Below, piece by piece: positions 1-5,651 of a stretch of DNA of 5,651 nucleotides; position 1 is the first letter of the stretch; every line of letters begins with the position of its first letter. The notes below the pieces were generated by a model. The model was not told where the DNA came from. It saw only the letters and a program-made list of their open reading frames with translations, and made no database searches. Location of the stretch: assembly GCA_035693105.1 (NCBI GenBank), contig DASSHC010000229.1:1-5651 (forward strand). The letters are read 5' to 3'. Both the position numbers and the translations under genes were made by a program. The stretch comes from DASSHC01 sp035693105 (GTDB lineage Bacteria > Chloroflexota > Chloroflexia > Thermomicrobiales > Thermomicrobiaceae).

Positions 1-461
1 TTGATGCCGTCCTGCTTACCGTCGGGGTTGTTTTCCTCCTACTCCAGATCCCGCTCGGCCACGAATACCTACGGGCTGGGGTTCCCGCGGCGTCCTCCCT
101 CCAAGCCCTGAGCGTGGTGGCCGAACAGACCCATCAGTATGCCTATGAGATCGCCATGATCGCTGTTGGGCTCGCTGGTTTCTTGCTGTGCTTCGGGTTT
201 TACAAAGCAGCGTTGGTTCCGCGGCTTGTGGCCGTCTGGGGTCTCGTGGGCTACACCATCCTTCTGAGCGGGTCGGTGTTGCAGGTCGTCGGGTTCGAGC
301 TGCATCTGATCCACTCGATCCCCGGCGGCTTGTGGGAGATGTTCATCGGGGTATGGCTGATCGCCAAGGGATTCAGTTCGTCGCCCGATCCCTCAGAGCA
401 GAGTACGCTCTCGCCGGCTCCCATCATGACGTCACCCAAAGTAGGCAGCGCTACGACCTGA
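1..461 (+). CDS. DUF4386 family membrane protein, C-terminal part (5' end outside window)
   Basis: The frame is open from base 3 to a TGA at 459-461, so the gene starts upstream of the window and 152 residues are visible. I see about four hydrophobic segments: visible residues 1-19, about 46-63, about 70-95 with the short polar turn VPRL before it, and one near 118-135. The signs of the DUF4386 family (Pfam PF14329) are a loop with a V/I-P-R-x-L-x-x-W-G-L pattern and a terminal helix reading W-E-M-x-x-G-V-W-L-I-x-K-G-F, which ends these proteins. The function of DUF4386 proteins is not established; they are small multi-pass inner-membrane proteins. After the last helix comes a Ser/Pro/Thr-rich tail of about 25 residues that is probably disordered. 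A GTG at 114 is in frame, but it would cut off the first membrane segment and is not the likely start. No partner gene is evident. The spacer downstream holds its own promoter, so it is probably not co-transcribed with the aldolase. Confidence 0.8.
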   Translation, partial: DAVLLTVGVVFLLLQIPLGHEYLRAGVPAASSLQALSVVAEQTHQYAYEIAMIAVGLAGFLLCFGFYKAALVPRLVAVWGLVGYTILLSGSVLQVVGFELHLIHSIPGGLWEMFIGVWLIAKGFSSSPDPSEQSTLSPAPIMTSPKVGSATT

Positions 462-496
462 TCCTTGACCTAGCCGGAAACAGTTCCGTATCAGAT

Positions 497-560
497 CTCT
501 GACGCGCTCTCCTGGCGGTGTTGCTGCGCGGCGACACCGTCCTGGCGGGAGCGCGTCGAG
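497..560. repeat. Long imperfect palindrome / hairpin element
   Basis: The outer arms are a perfect 9-bp inverted repeat, GACGCGCTC at 501-509 and GAGCGCGTC at 549-557. They extend inward by a T-G wobble (510/548) and a C-G pair (511/547), and outward by CTC 497-499 with GAG 558-560 if T500 is bulged. After a 4 x 7 nt internal loop, a second stem pairs CGGTGTTGC (516-524) with GCGACACCG (531-539), including one wobble, around a 6-nt loop. The whole forms one extended stem-loop. There is no T-run on either side, so it is not a classical intrinsic terminator. It may still end the DUF4386 transcript, or be a REP-like element or a structured RNA. It starts 35 bp after the DUF4386 stop and ends about 60 bp before the aldolase promoter. 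Confidence 0.7.
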
Positions 561-620
561 TCAAGATGTTCCGCACCCGTTCTTCCCAGTCTCCACCCGC
601 GCCGGTGGTCTCACGACCCA

Positions 621-629
621 TGCTAGAAT
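621..629 (+). promoter_or_regulatory. Probable extended -10 promoter of the aldolase-transaminase unit
   Basis: TGCTAGAAT contains a TG dinucleotide one base before TAGAAT (624-629), the extended -10 arrangement. I find no good -35 hexamer 16-18 bp upstream, which is tolerable for extended -10 promoters. Transcription would start near 636-638, at or just before the GTG at 638 and about 16 nt before the GTG at 653. The 8-mer CCATGCTA covering this element (618-625) recurs at 4274-4281 in the oppD promoter. Confidence 0.5.
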
Positions 630-640
630 GCCGGCGTGTG

Positions 641-648
641 AAGGGAGG
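641..648 (+). promoter_or_regulatory. Ribosome binding site that decides the aldolase start
   Basis: AAGGGAGG contains GGAGG at 644-648, four bases before the GTG at 653. It favours 653 over the in-frame GTG at 638, which has no upstream Shine-Dalgarno sequence and could only be used on a leaderless message. The spacing is slightly short, so the choice is probable rather than certain. Confidence 0.55.
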
Positions 649-652
649 CGCG

Positions 653-1414
653 GTGCGGCCGAACGAGCTGAAGCGCAAGCTGCGCGCGGGCCAGACGGTG
701 GTCGGCTGCTTCGTCGGCTACCCCTCCGCCGAAACAGTCGAAATCTGCGGCCTGGCCGGCTACGACTTCGTCATGATCGACGCCGAGCACGGCCCGATCA
801 CACCGGAGTCGGCCTACCACATGGTGCTGGCGGCCGAGGCCAGCGGCACCACGCCGCTCGTGCGCGTCTGGCAGAACGCTCAGCCGGTCATCCTGCGCTA
901 CCTGGATAGCGGCGCGGCCGGGGCGATGGTGCCGCAGGTCAACAGCCCCGAGGAGGCCGAGGCGGTAGTGCGCGCGGTCAAGTACCACCCCCACGGGCGG
1001 CGCGGCATGGCGGGCGTGCGCGCGGCCGGCTTCGGCGTGCAGCAGCCCTTGCGCTCGTACATCGAAGAAGCCAATCGCGAGACGATGGTCATCGTGCAGG
1101 TCGAGAGCATGCAGACGGTCGAGGCGCTGCCGCGCATCCTGGAGGTCCCGGGAATCGATGTCCTCTACGTCGGTCCGAACGACCTCAGCCAGTCGATGGG
1201 GCTTCCCGGCCAGCTCGAGCATCCGGAGGTGCAGGCGGCTATCGAGCGGGTTATCGCGACAGCGCGCGGCAGCGATGTTACCCTGGCGATGTTCGTCAGT
1301 TCGGCCGAGGCGGCCAACCGCGAGATCGCCCGCGGTTTTCGCATGATCGGCCTGAGCGCGGCGACCATCCTCGGCAGCGCCAGCCGCCAGTTGCTGGCTG
1401 CCGTCAACCGCTGA
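653..1414 (+). CDS. HpcH/HpaI family class II (metal-dependent) aldolase
   Basis: The product is 253 residues from GTG 653, the usual length for this family (about 250-265). HpcH/HpaI enzymes are cytosolic TIM barrels that use a divalent metal to cleave or form 2-keto-3-deoxy or 4-hydroxy-2-oxo acids, with pyruvate as the nucleophile. The expected residues are present: catalytic His46 in IDAEHGP (42-48), Arg71 in PLVRV that binds the pyruvate carboxylate, the GAAGAMVPQV strand (88-97), metal ligand Glu151 with Gln149 in VQVES, and metal ligand Asp177 in GPNDLSQSMG (174-183). The active site therefore looks intact. The true aldehyde cannot be read from sequence; 2-keto-3-deoxy-rhamnonate, 4-hydroxy-2-oxoheptanedioate and short 4-hydroxy-2-oxo acids are all possible. 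The frame stays open upstream to 518, but residues encoded there are Arg/Ser/Pro-rich and unlike the family. Alternative start: GTG 638, five residues longer. It is followed after 31 bp by the transaminase gene, probably in one operon. Confidence 0.9.
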   Translation: MRPNELKRKLRAGQTVVGCFVGYPSAETVEICGLAGYDFVMIDAEHGPITPESAYHMVLAAEASGTTPLVRVWQNAQPVILRYLDSGAAGAMVPQVNSPEEAEAVVRAVKYHPHGRRGMAGVRAAGFGVQQPLRSYIEEANRETMVIVQVESMQTVEALPRILEVPGIDVLYVGPNDLSQSMGLPGQLEHPEVQAAIERVIATARGSDVTLAMFVSSAEAANREIARGFRMIGLSAATILGSASRQLLAAVNR

Positions 1415-1445
1415 GCGCGGCGATTAGGAAAGGACTTGATCGAGC

Positions 1446-2375
1446 ATGGATTCCCCGCTCTTTCCCTACGCGTTCTTCGAGGGCGAGTTCGTCCCGTCCG
1501 ACCAGGCCAAGGTGAGCATCGCCACCCACGCGCTGCAGTACGGCACCGGCGCCTTCGGCGGCATTCGCGGCTACCTCGACAAAGACGGCAAGACGATCAA
1601 CATCTTCCGCCTGCCCGATCACACCGCGCGCCTGCTCCAGTCCGGCCAAATCATCCGTGCCTACGTCGATTACACGCCCGAGAAGCTGGCCGGTGTCATC
1701 ACCGAACTGGTCTGCCGCAACAAACCCAAGCGCAACGTCTACATCCGCCCGTTCATTTATAAAGCCAGCCTGGAGCTGACTCCGAAGCTCGGCGGGCTTA
1801 AGGACGAGCTAGCCATCTACATGATCGCGCTCGACGACTACCTCGATCTGAGCAAACCGCTGCGGCTGGGCGTCTCGTCCTGGCGCCGCATCGAGGACGA
1901 GTCGATCCCCAGCCGGGCCAAGATCACCGGCGCCTACATCAACTCCAGCCTGGCGAAGGATGAAGCCGCCGAGGCGGGCTACGACGACGCCATCATGCTC
2001 AACCACGCCGGCAAGGTGGCCGAAGTCAGCGGCGCCAACCTCTTCATGGTGCGCCACGGCATGCTGATCACCCCGCCGCTGACCGCCGGCATCCTGGAAG
2101 GGATCACGCGCCGCTCGCTGCTCGAGTTCGCGCGCGACGCCGGCATCCCGACGGAGGTGCGCACGGTCGACCGCAGCGAGCTCTACGTGGCCGAGGAGGT
2201 CTTCCTCTGCGGCACGGGGTTGCAGATCGGCGCCGTCGGCCAGATCGACGGCCGTACGATCGCCGACGGCCAGCGCGGACCGATCACCGCCAAGCTGCAA
2301 CAGACCTTCTTCGATCTGGTGCGCGGCGAGGAGTCGCCCTACCGCCACTACCTGACGCGCATCCCGGTGGAGTAG
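1446..2375 (+). CDS. ilvE: Branched-chain amino acid aminotransferase (PLP fold-type IV)
   Basis: The product is 309 residues, the same length class as E. coli IlvE and collinear with it as I recall that sequence. Class IV aminotransferases move the amino group between an amino acid (Leu/Ile/Val for BCATs) and 2-oxoglutarate in the cytosol. Lys159 in SRAKITGAY is the Schiff-base lysine. The family signature runs from Glu193 (EVSGANLF) through ITPPLTAGILEGITR. The Y-x-R of BCATs appears as Tyr99-Ile-Arg101, and the PLP phosphate region is at Gly256-Thr257. Differences from the E. coli type are AFGGIRGY (36-43), with Gly where VFEGIR has Glu, and GTGLQIGAV in place of GTAAEI. Substrate range could therefore be shifted, and D-amino acid or (R)-amine type activity is not excluded. 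ATG 1446 follows AGGAAAGGA (1426-1434), 11 nt upstream. The gene lies 31 bp after the aldolase and probably shares its promoter at 621-629. Confidence 0.88.
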   Translation: MDSPLFPYAFFEGEFVPSDQAKVSIATHALQYGTGAFGGIRGYLDKDGKTINIFRLPDHTARLLQSGQIIRAYVDYTPEKLAGVITELVCRNKPKRNVYIRPFIYKASLELTPKLGGLKDELAIYMIALDDYLDLSKPLRLGVSSWRRIEDESIPSRAKITGAYINSSLAKDEAAEAGYDDAIMLNHAGKVAEVSGANLFMVRHGMLITPPLTAGILEGITRRSLLEFARDAGIPTEVRTVDRSELYVAEEVFLCGTGLQIGAVGQIDGRTIADGQRGPITAKLQQTFFDLVRGEESPYRHYLTRIPVE

Positions 2376-2376
2376 C

Positions 2377-2427
2377 GCTGGAGCCTCCAGCACCCCGCGC
2401 CCCGCCTGGAATCGCCCGGCGGGGCGC
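2377..2427 (+). terminator. Two consecutive inverted repeats after ilvE, possible terminator or operator
   Basis: GCTGGAG (2377-2383) and CTCCAGC (2385-2391) form a near-continuous palindrome just after the TAG stop. It is followed by a perfect 10-bp inverted repeat, GCGCCCCGCC (2397-2406) and GGCGGGGCGC (2418-2427), around an 11-nt loop. There is no T-run, so Rho-independent termination would have to rely on the stem alone. The second repeat ends 3 bp before the -10 element at 2431, so it could also be an operator for the next gene. Confidence 0.5.
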
Positions 2428-2430
2428 ACG

Positions 2431-2436
2431 TATACT
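2431..2436 (+). promoter_or_regulatory. -10 element of the solute-binding protein gene
   Basis: TATACT lies 8 nt before the GTG start at 2445. Initiation 7-9 nt downstream would fall at 2443-2445, giving a message with no or almost no leader. No purine-rich Shine-Dalgarno sequence is present between the element and the GTG. The -35 region is poor: TGGAAT at 2407-2412 with an 18-bp spacer matches only three positions of TTGACA and lies in the loop of the inverted repeat. Confidence 0.55.
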
Positions 2437-2444
2437 CAGCTACT

Positions 2445-4220
2445 GTGTCGAGTCACTCGCGATCGAACCAGTCACAACGGTCGCCCACGCGCCGGCCGCG
2501 GCCCGGCTGCGCGCCGACGCTGAGCCTGCTGCTGATCTTGGCGCTGGCGCTCTCGGCCTGCTCGCTGCACCGGACAGGGAGCCCGGCGCAATCCACCGCA
2601 CCCGGATCGCCCGCGGCGCTCGACGCGCCCGCCACCCCGCTCGCGACCGCGGCCGCCTTCGCGGCCACGCCGGCCGCGCCGGCCGCCTCCCCCAGCCCCA
2701 GAGTGGAGTCGGGCACGAAGATCGTCGAGGGCGGCACCGCCGAGCCGCGCACCCTCAACCCGGTGCTGGCGGCCGACCCGCTCTCGGATGAGCTGAGCCA
2801 TCTCGTCTTCGACGGCCTGGTGCTGGTCGACCCGCACACTGGTAAGCCCGAGGGCGACCTGGCCGCTTCGTGGGAGGTGAGCGACGACCAGAAAGACTAT
2901 ACCTTCCACCTACGACCGGGAGTGCGCTGGAGCGATGGGACCGCCTTCGCCGCTTCCGACGTCGTCTTCAGCTACAACCTGATGCTCAACCAGGATGCCC
3001 GCTCGCCGCGCTACTCCCGGCTGGCACAGCAGGTGGCCCAGGTCAGCGCGCGCGACCCCGCCACGGTGACGATCACGCTGCAGCAGCCGGACGCCGCCTT
3101 TCTGACCACCCTGGCCACGCTCGGCATCGTGCCGGAGCACGTGCTGGGGAGCCTGCTGCCGGAGCAGATCGTCAGCGACCCCTTCGGCATCGCCCTGACC
3201 GTCGGCACCGGTCCCTTCACCCTGGAGAGCTGGGCGCCCGGCCAGGAGCTGACCTTCGCCCGCAACCCCAACTCCTTCCACCCCGCCCAGGTCGCGCGCT
3301 ACGTCTACCGTGTCGTCACGCCGGACGAGCTGGTCGCCGGGCTGGCGGACGGCGCGATCGACTGGGGCCCAGTCGACCCCGCGCTGGTCGACACGGCGAA
3401 GTCCGGCGGCAAGATCACGGTGCTGAACGCGCCGGGATTCGAGCTCGACGCGGTGGCGCTGCAGCTCGACCCGGCCAAGAGCCAACTCTTCCTCGATCCC
3501 CGCGTGCGCCAGGCGCTGATGCTGGCGCTCGATCGCGCGCAACTCGTGGCGCAGGTCTGGCACGGCCAGGCGCGGGTCGCGGACGGCACCATTCCGCCCG
3601 CCTCCTGGGCCAGCGCGCCCAGCAAGGTCAGTTACAGCCAGGATCTGGCTCGGGCCCGGCAGCTGCTGCAGGATGCCGGCTGGCAGCCCGGCCCCGACGG
3701 CGTGCGCGTCAAGGATGGCAAGCGGCTGTCGTTCAAGCTGACCGCCGACGGCGGCGACCCCACGCGCAAGGCGGCGGTCGAGTGGCTGGCGCGCGGCTGG
3801 CAGGCGATCGGGGTCGAGGCCGTGCCCGATTATCAGAAGGCGAGCAGCATCCGCCTGATCGTCACCCAGACGCGCGACTTCGATGCGCTCCTGGTCGGCT
3901 TCGCCGGCGACCTCGACCCCGACCAGTCGCAGCTCTGGGCCAGCGGCTCGTACCTCACTGGGCTGAACGTCGAGCGCTACGCCAACCCCAAGGTCGACAC
4001 GCTGTTGACCGAAGCGCTGGCCGAGCGCGACCCGGGCAAGCGGGCCACGCTCTACCAGCAGGTGCAGGACGACGTGATGACCGATCTCCCCGTGCTGCCG
4101 CTGGTGTACCCCGACCTGACGCTCGGCTTCTCGAAGCGCTTGCAAGATGTTCCGGTTACCGCTATGCTGGTGCATAATCGTGCCACCATCGAGCAGTGGG
4201 TTCCGGCAGGCGGAGGCTAG
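2445..4220 (+). CDS. ABC transporter substrate-binding lipoprotein, family 5 (peptide/dipeptide type)
   Basis: The product is 591 residues. It begins with a basic n-region (Arg6, 12, 16, 17, 19), a hydrophobic core at about 25-36 and the lipobox LSAC with Cys39, so it is an exported lipoprotein. Residues 40-88 form an Ala/Pro/Thr/Ser-rich tether. The SBP_bac_5 domain (PF00496) starts near 92. Its signature is at 138-180: DLAASWEVSDD, then a YTFHLRPGVRWSDG stretch and the A-x-DVVFSYN motif. LDPRVRQALMLALDR (about 347-361) and a DFDALLVGFAGDLDPDQ stretch (about 478-494) are also typical. The family binds peptides, and some members bind nickel, sugars or opines, so the ligand is not certain. GTG 2445 is the only ATG/GTG/TTG in frame between the upstream ilvE stop (2373-2375) and the signal peptide, which fixes the start. 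The neighbouring OppD/OppF-type ATPase genes support a role in peptide import, but no permease lies between, and those genes have their own promoter. Confidence 0.92.
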   Translation: MSSHSRSNQSQRSPTRRPRPGCAPTLSLLLILALALSACSLHRTGSPAQSTAPGSPAALDAPATPLATAAAFAATPAAPAASPSPRVESGTKIVEGGTAEPRTLNPVLAADPLSDELSHLVFDGLVLVDPHTGKPEGDLAASWEVSDDQKDYTFHLRPGVRWSDGTAFAASDVVFSYNLMLNQDARSPRYSRLAQQVAQVSARDPATVTITLQQPDAAFLTTLATLGIVPEHVLGSLLPEQIVSDPFGIALTVGTGPFTLESWAPGQELTFARNPNSFHPAQVARYVYRVVTPDELVAGLADGAIDWGPVDPALVDTAKSGGKITVLNAPGFELDAVALQLDPAKSQLFLDPRVRQALMLALDRAQLVAQVWHGQARVADGTIPPASWASAPSKVSYSQDLARARQLLQDAGWQPGPDGVRVKDGKRLSFKLTADGGDPTRKAAVEWLARGWQAIGVEAVPDYQKASSIRLIVTQTRDFDALLVGFAGDLDPDQSQLWASGSYLTGLNVERYANPKVDTLLTEALAERDPGKRATLYQQVQDDVMTDLPVLPLVYPDLTLGFSKRLQDVPVTAMLVHNRATIEQWVPAGGG

Positions 4221-4230
4221 CGCCCTTGCC
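4205..4230 (+). terminator. Weak stem-loop over the stop codon of the binding protein
   Basis: GGCAGGCG (4205-4212) can pair with CGCC (4221-4224) and TGCC (4227-4230) with a 2-nt bulge, around an 8-nt loop that contains the TAG stop. No T-run follows. It may slow or partly end transcription ahead of the next promoter, but the evidence is thin. Confidence 0.25.
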
Positions 4231-4255
4231 GCGACGAACAGAAAATGCCACTGGT

Positions 4256-4285
4256 TTGACCGTTCTTCGCGGGCCATGCTACACT
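4256..4285 (+). promoter_or_regulatory. Promoter of the oppD-oppF unit
   Basis: TTGACC (4256-4261, five of six matches to the consensus -35) is followed after 18 bp by TACACT (4280-4285), with a TG at 4277-4278 that makes it an extended -10. This is the best sigma-70-type promoter in the window. Transcription would start near 4292, giving a leader of about 145 nt before the oppD ATG. Confidence 0.7.
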
Positions 4286-4291
4286 TCGAGG

Positions 4292-4436
4292 AAGGTCAAC
4301 CGTGGGTTTTCACAACGGCGGATAGCCCCACTGCTCTACGGCACCTGCTCACGGAGCGGCGGTCGGACGTTCGGGTACTTGCTGGTGGACGGGCCCCGCG
4401 GGGGGGCCAGCCCCAGGAGGTGGCGAGGGAGAGGCG
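4292..4436 (+). other. Untranslated leader of oppD with GC-rich hairpins
   Basis: This stretch lies between the inferred transcription start and the oppD ATG and carries no credible gene. CTGCTC (4345-4350) can pair with GAGCGG (4354-4359). A strong stem of GGCCCC (4392-4397) and GGGGCC (4402-4407) has a 4-nt loop and ends just before the ribosome-binding region. A full AGGAGG at 4415-4420 is 16 nt from the ATG, too far for normal use; AGGGAGAGG at 4426-4434 is the more likely ribosome binding site. I cannot match it to a known riboswitch class. Confidence 0.45.
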
Positions 4437-5432
<996 letters not shown>

Positions 5433-5434
5433 CG

Positions 5435-5651
5435 ATGGTAGCACAGGCGAACACCCAGACCACCAGCAATGGGAAGGAAGTGCTCCTCGACGTCGACGAG
5501 CTGCAGATGCACTTCCCGTTGACGCAGGGCATCATCTTCCAGCGCAAGGTCGGCGCGGTGCAGGCGGTCGACGGCGTCTCCTTCAAAGTCTACAAGGGCG
5601 AGACGCTCGGGCTCGTGGGCGAGTCGGGCTGCGGCAAGAGCACGACCGGCC
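5435..5651 (+). CDS. oppF: Oligopeptide/dipeptide ABC transporter ATP-binding protein, OppF/DppF type (N-terminal part)
   Basis: Seventy-two codons are visible before the right edge. After a polar N-terminal stretch of about 15 residues, VLLDVDELQMHFPLTQG and the AVQAVDGVSF stretch are typical of OppF/DppF, which carry an HFP motif and an insertion before A-V-D-G-V-S-F. Walker A GESGCGKST is at 62-70, followed by TG as in OppF (KSTTG). This ATPase would form the second nucleotide-binding subunit beside OppD. Only 2 nt separate its ATG from the oppD stop. The ribosome binding site GAGGG (5423-5427) lies inside the end of oppD, 7 nt from the ATG, so translational coupling is likely. The remaining ATPase motifs and the C-terminal extension lie outside the window. 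Confidence 0.93.
   Translation, partial: MVAQANTQTTSNGKEVLLDVDELQMHFPLTQGIIFQRKVGAVQAVDGVSFKVYKGETLGLVGESGCGKSTTG

Noticed and set aside
497..560. Palindrome read as a standard intrinsic terminator
   Set aside because: No run of T follows on either strand, so the classical definition is not met. It is reported as a structural element instead.
518..652. N-terminal extension of the aldolase to a start at 518
   Set aside because: It would overlap the 497-560 palindrome and the -10 element at 621-629. The extra 45 residues look non-coding, and the protein reaches normal family length from 653.
623..1222. Minus-strand frame of 199 codons opposite the aldolase
   Set aside because: The aldolase frame has every family motif. 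The antisense product is low-complexity, rich in His, Arg, Ala and Asp, and has no supported start.
2870..4177. Open frame of 435 codons on the plus strand inside the binding-protein gene
   Set aside because: It is an out-of-frame reading of the same gene. The product is mostly Arg, Ala, Gly and Pro and shows no domain.
2910..4277. Open frame of 455 codons on the minus strand opposite the binding-protein gene
   Set aside because: It is antisense to a clear family 5 binding protein. Its product is rich in Arg, Gly, His and Val with no recognisable motif, as expected for a shadow frame in GC-rich DNA.
4415..4420. AGGAGG as the ribosome binding site of oppD, or of a leader peptide
   Set aside because: It is 16 nt from the oppD ATG, and the GTG that overlaps it (4420) is out of frame with oppD and lacks spacing. 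I see no leader peptide start at a suitable distance.
4292..4436. Riboswitch in the oppD leader
   Set aside because: Hairpins are present, but I recognise no conserved core of a known class, so no claim is made.

Overview
The window is GC-rich bacterial DNA, at a rough visual estimate about 65% GC after position 640 and lower before it. Codons favour G/C in third positions, and several starts are probably GTG. The gene content is ordinary metabolism and transport: an oligopeptide/dipeptide ABC importer with an OppD-type ATPase, and an IlvE-like transaminase with an N-terminal variant that I associate with Chloroflexota. A member of Chloroflexota (Thermomicrobia-like or a related lineage) is my best guess, but no marker gene here settles it.

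Layout, all genes on the + strand. (1) 1-461 is the C-terminal part of a DUF4386-type membrane protein that enters from the left edge. (2) 462-652 is non-coding. It holds a long imperfect palindrome (497-560) and a probable extended -10 promoter (621-629). (3) 653-1414 encodes an HpcH/HpaI-family class II aldolase. It is followed after 31 bp by 1446-2375, a fold-type IV (branched-chain amino acid type) aminotransferase; the two look like one transcription unit. (4) 2376-2444 is a compact junction with two consecutive inverted repeats and a TATACT -10 element only 8 nt before the next start codon. (5) 2445-4220 encodes a family 5 solute-binding lipoprotein for peptides or a similar solute. (6) 4221-4436 is non-coding, with the best promoter of the window and a leader of about 145 nt that can fold. 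(7) 4437-5432 (OppD-type ATPase) and 5435 to the right edge (OppF-type ATPase, N-terminus only) are spaced 2 nt apart and surely co-transcribed.

How they work together: the binding lipoprotein would capture peptides or other solutes outside the membrane, and the OppD/OppF pair would power import. The permease genes (OppB/OppC type) are not in the window and may lie downstream of oppF or elsewhere. The aldolase-transaminase pair could interconvert an aldehyde plus pyruvate, a hydroxy-2-oxo acid and the matching hydroxy-amino acid. That link is inference from adjacency only.

I found no defence system, mobile element, CRISPR array, tRNA or rRNA. The points most worth a second look are the 497-560 palindrome, an apparently leaderless GTG start for the binding protein (with a similar but ambiguous arrangement at the aldolase), and the aldolase-transaminase pairing.
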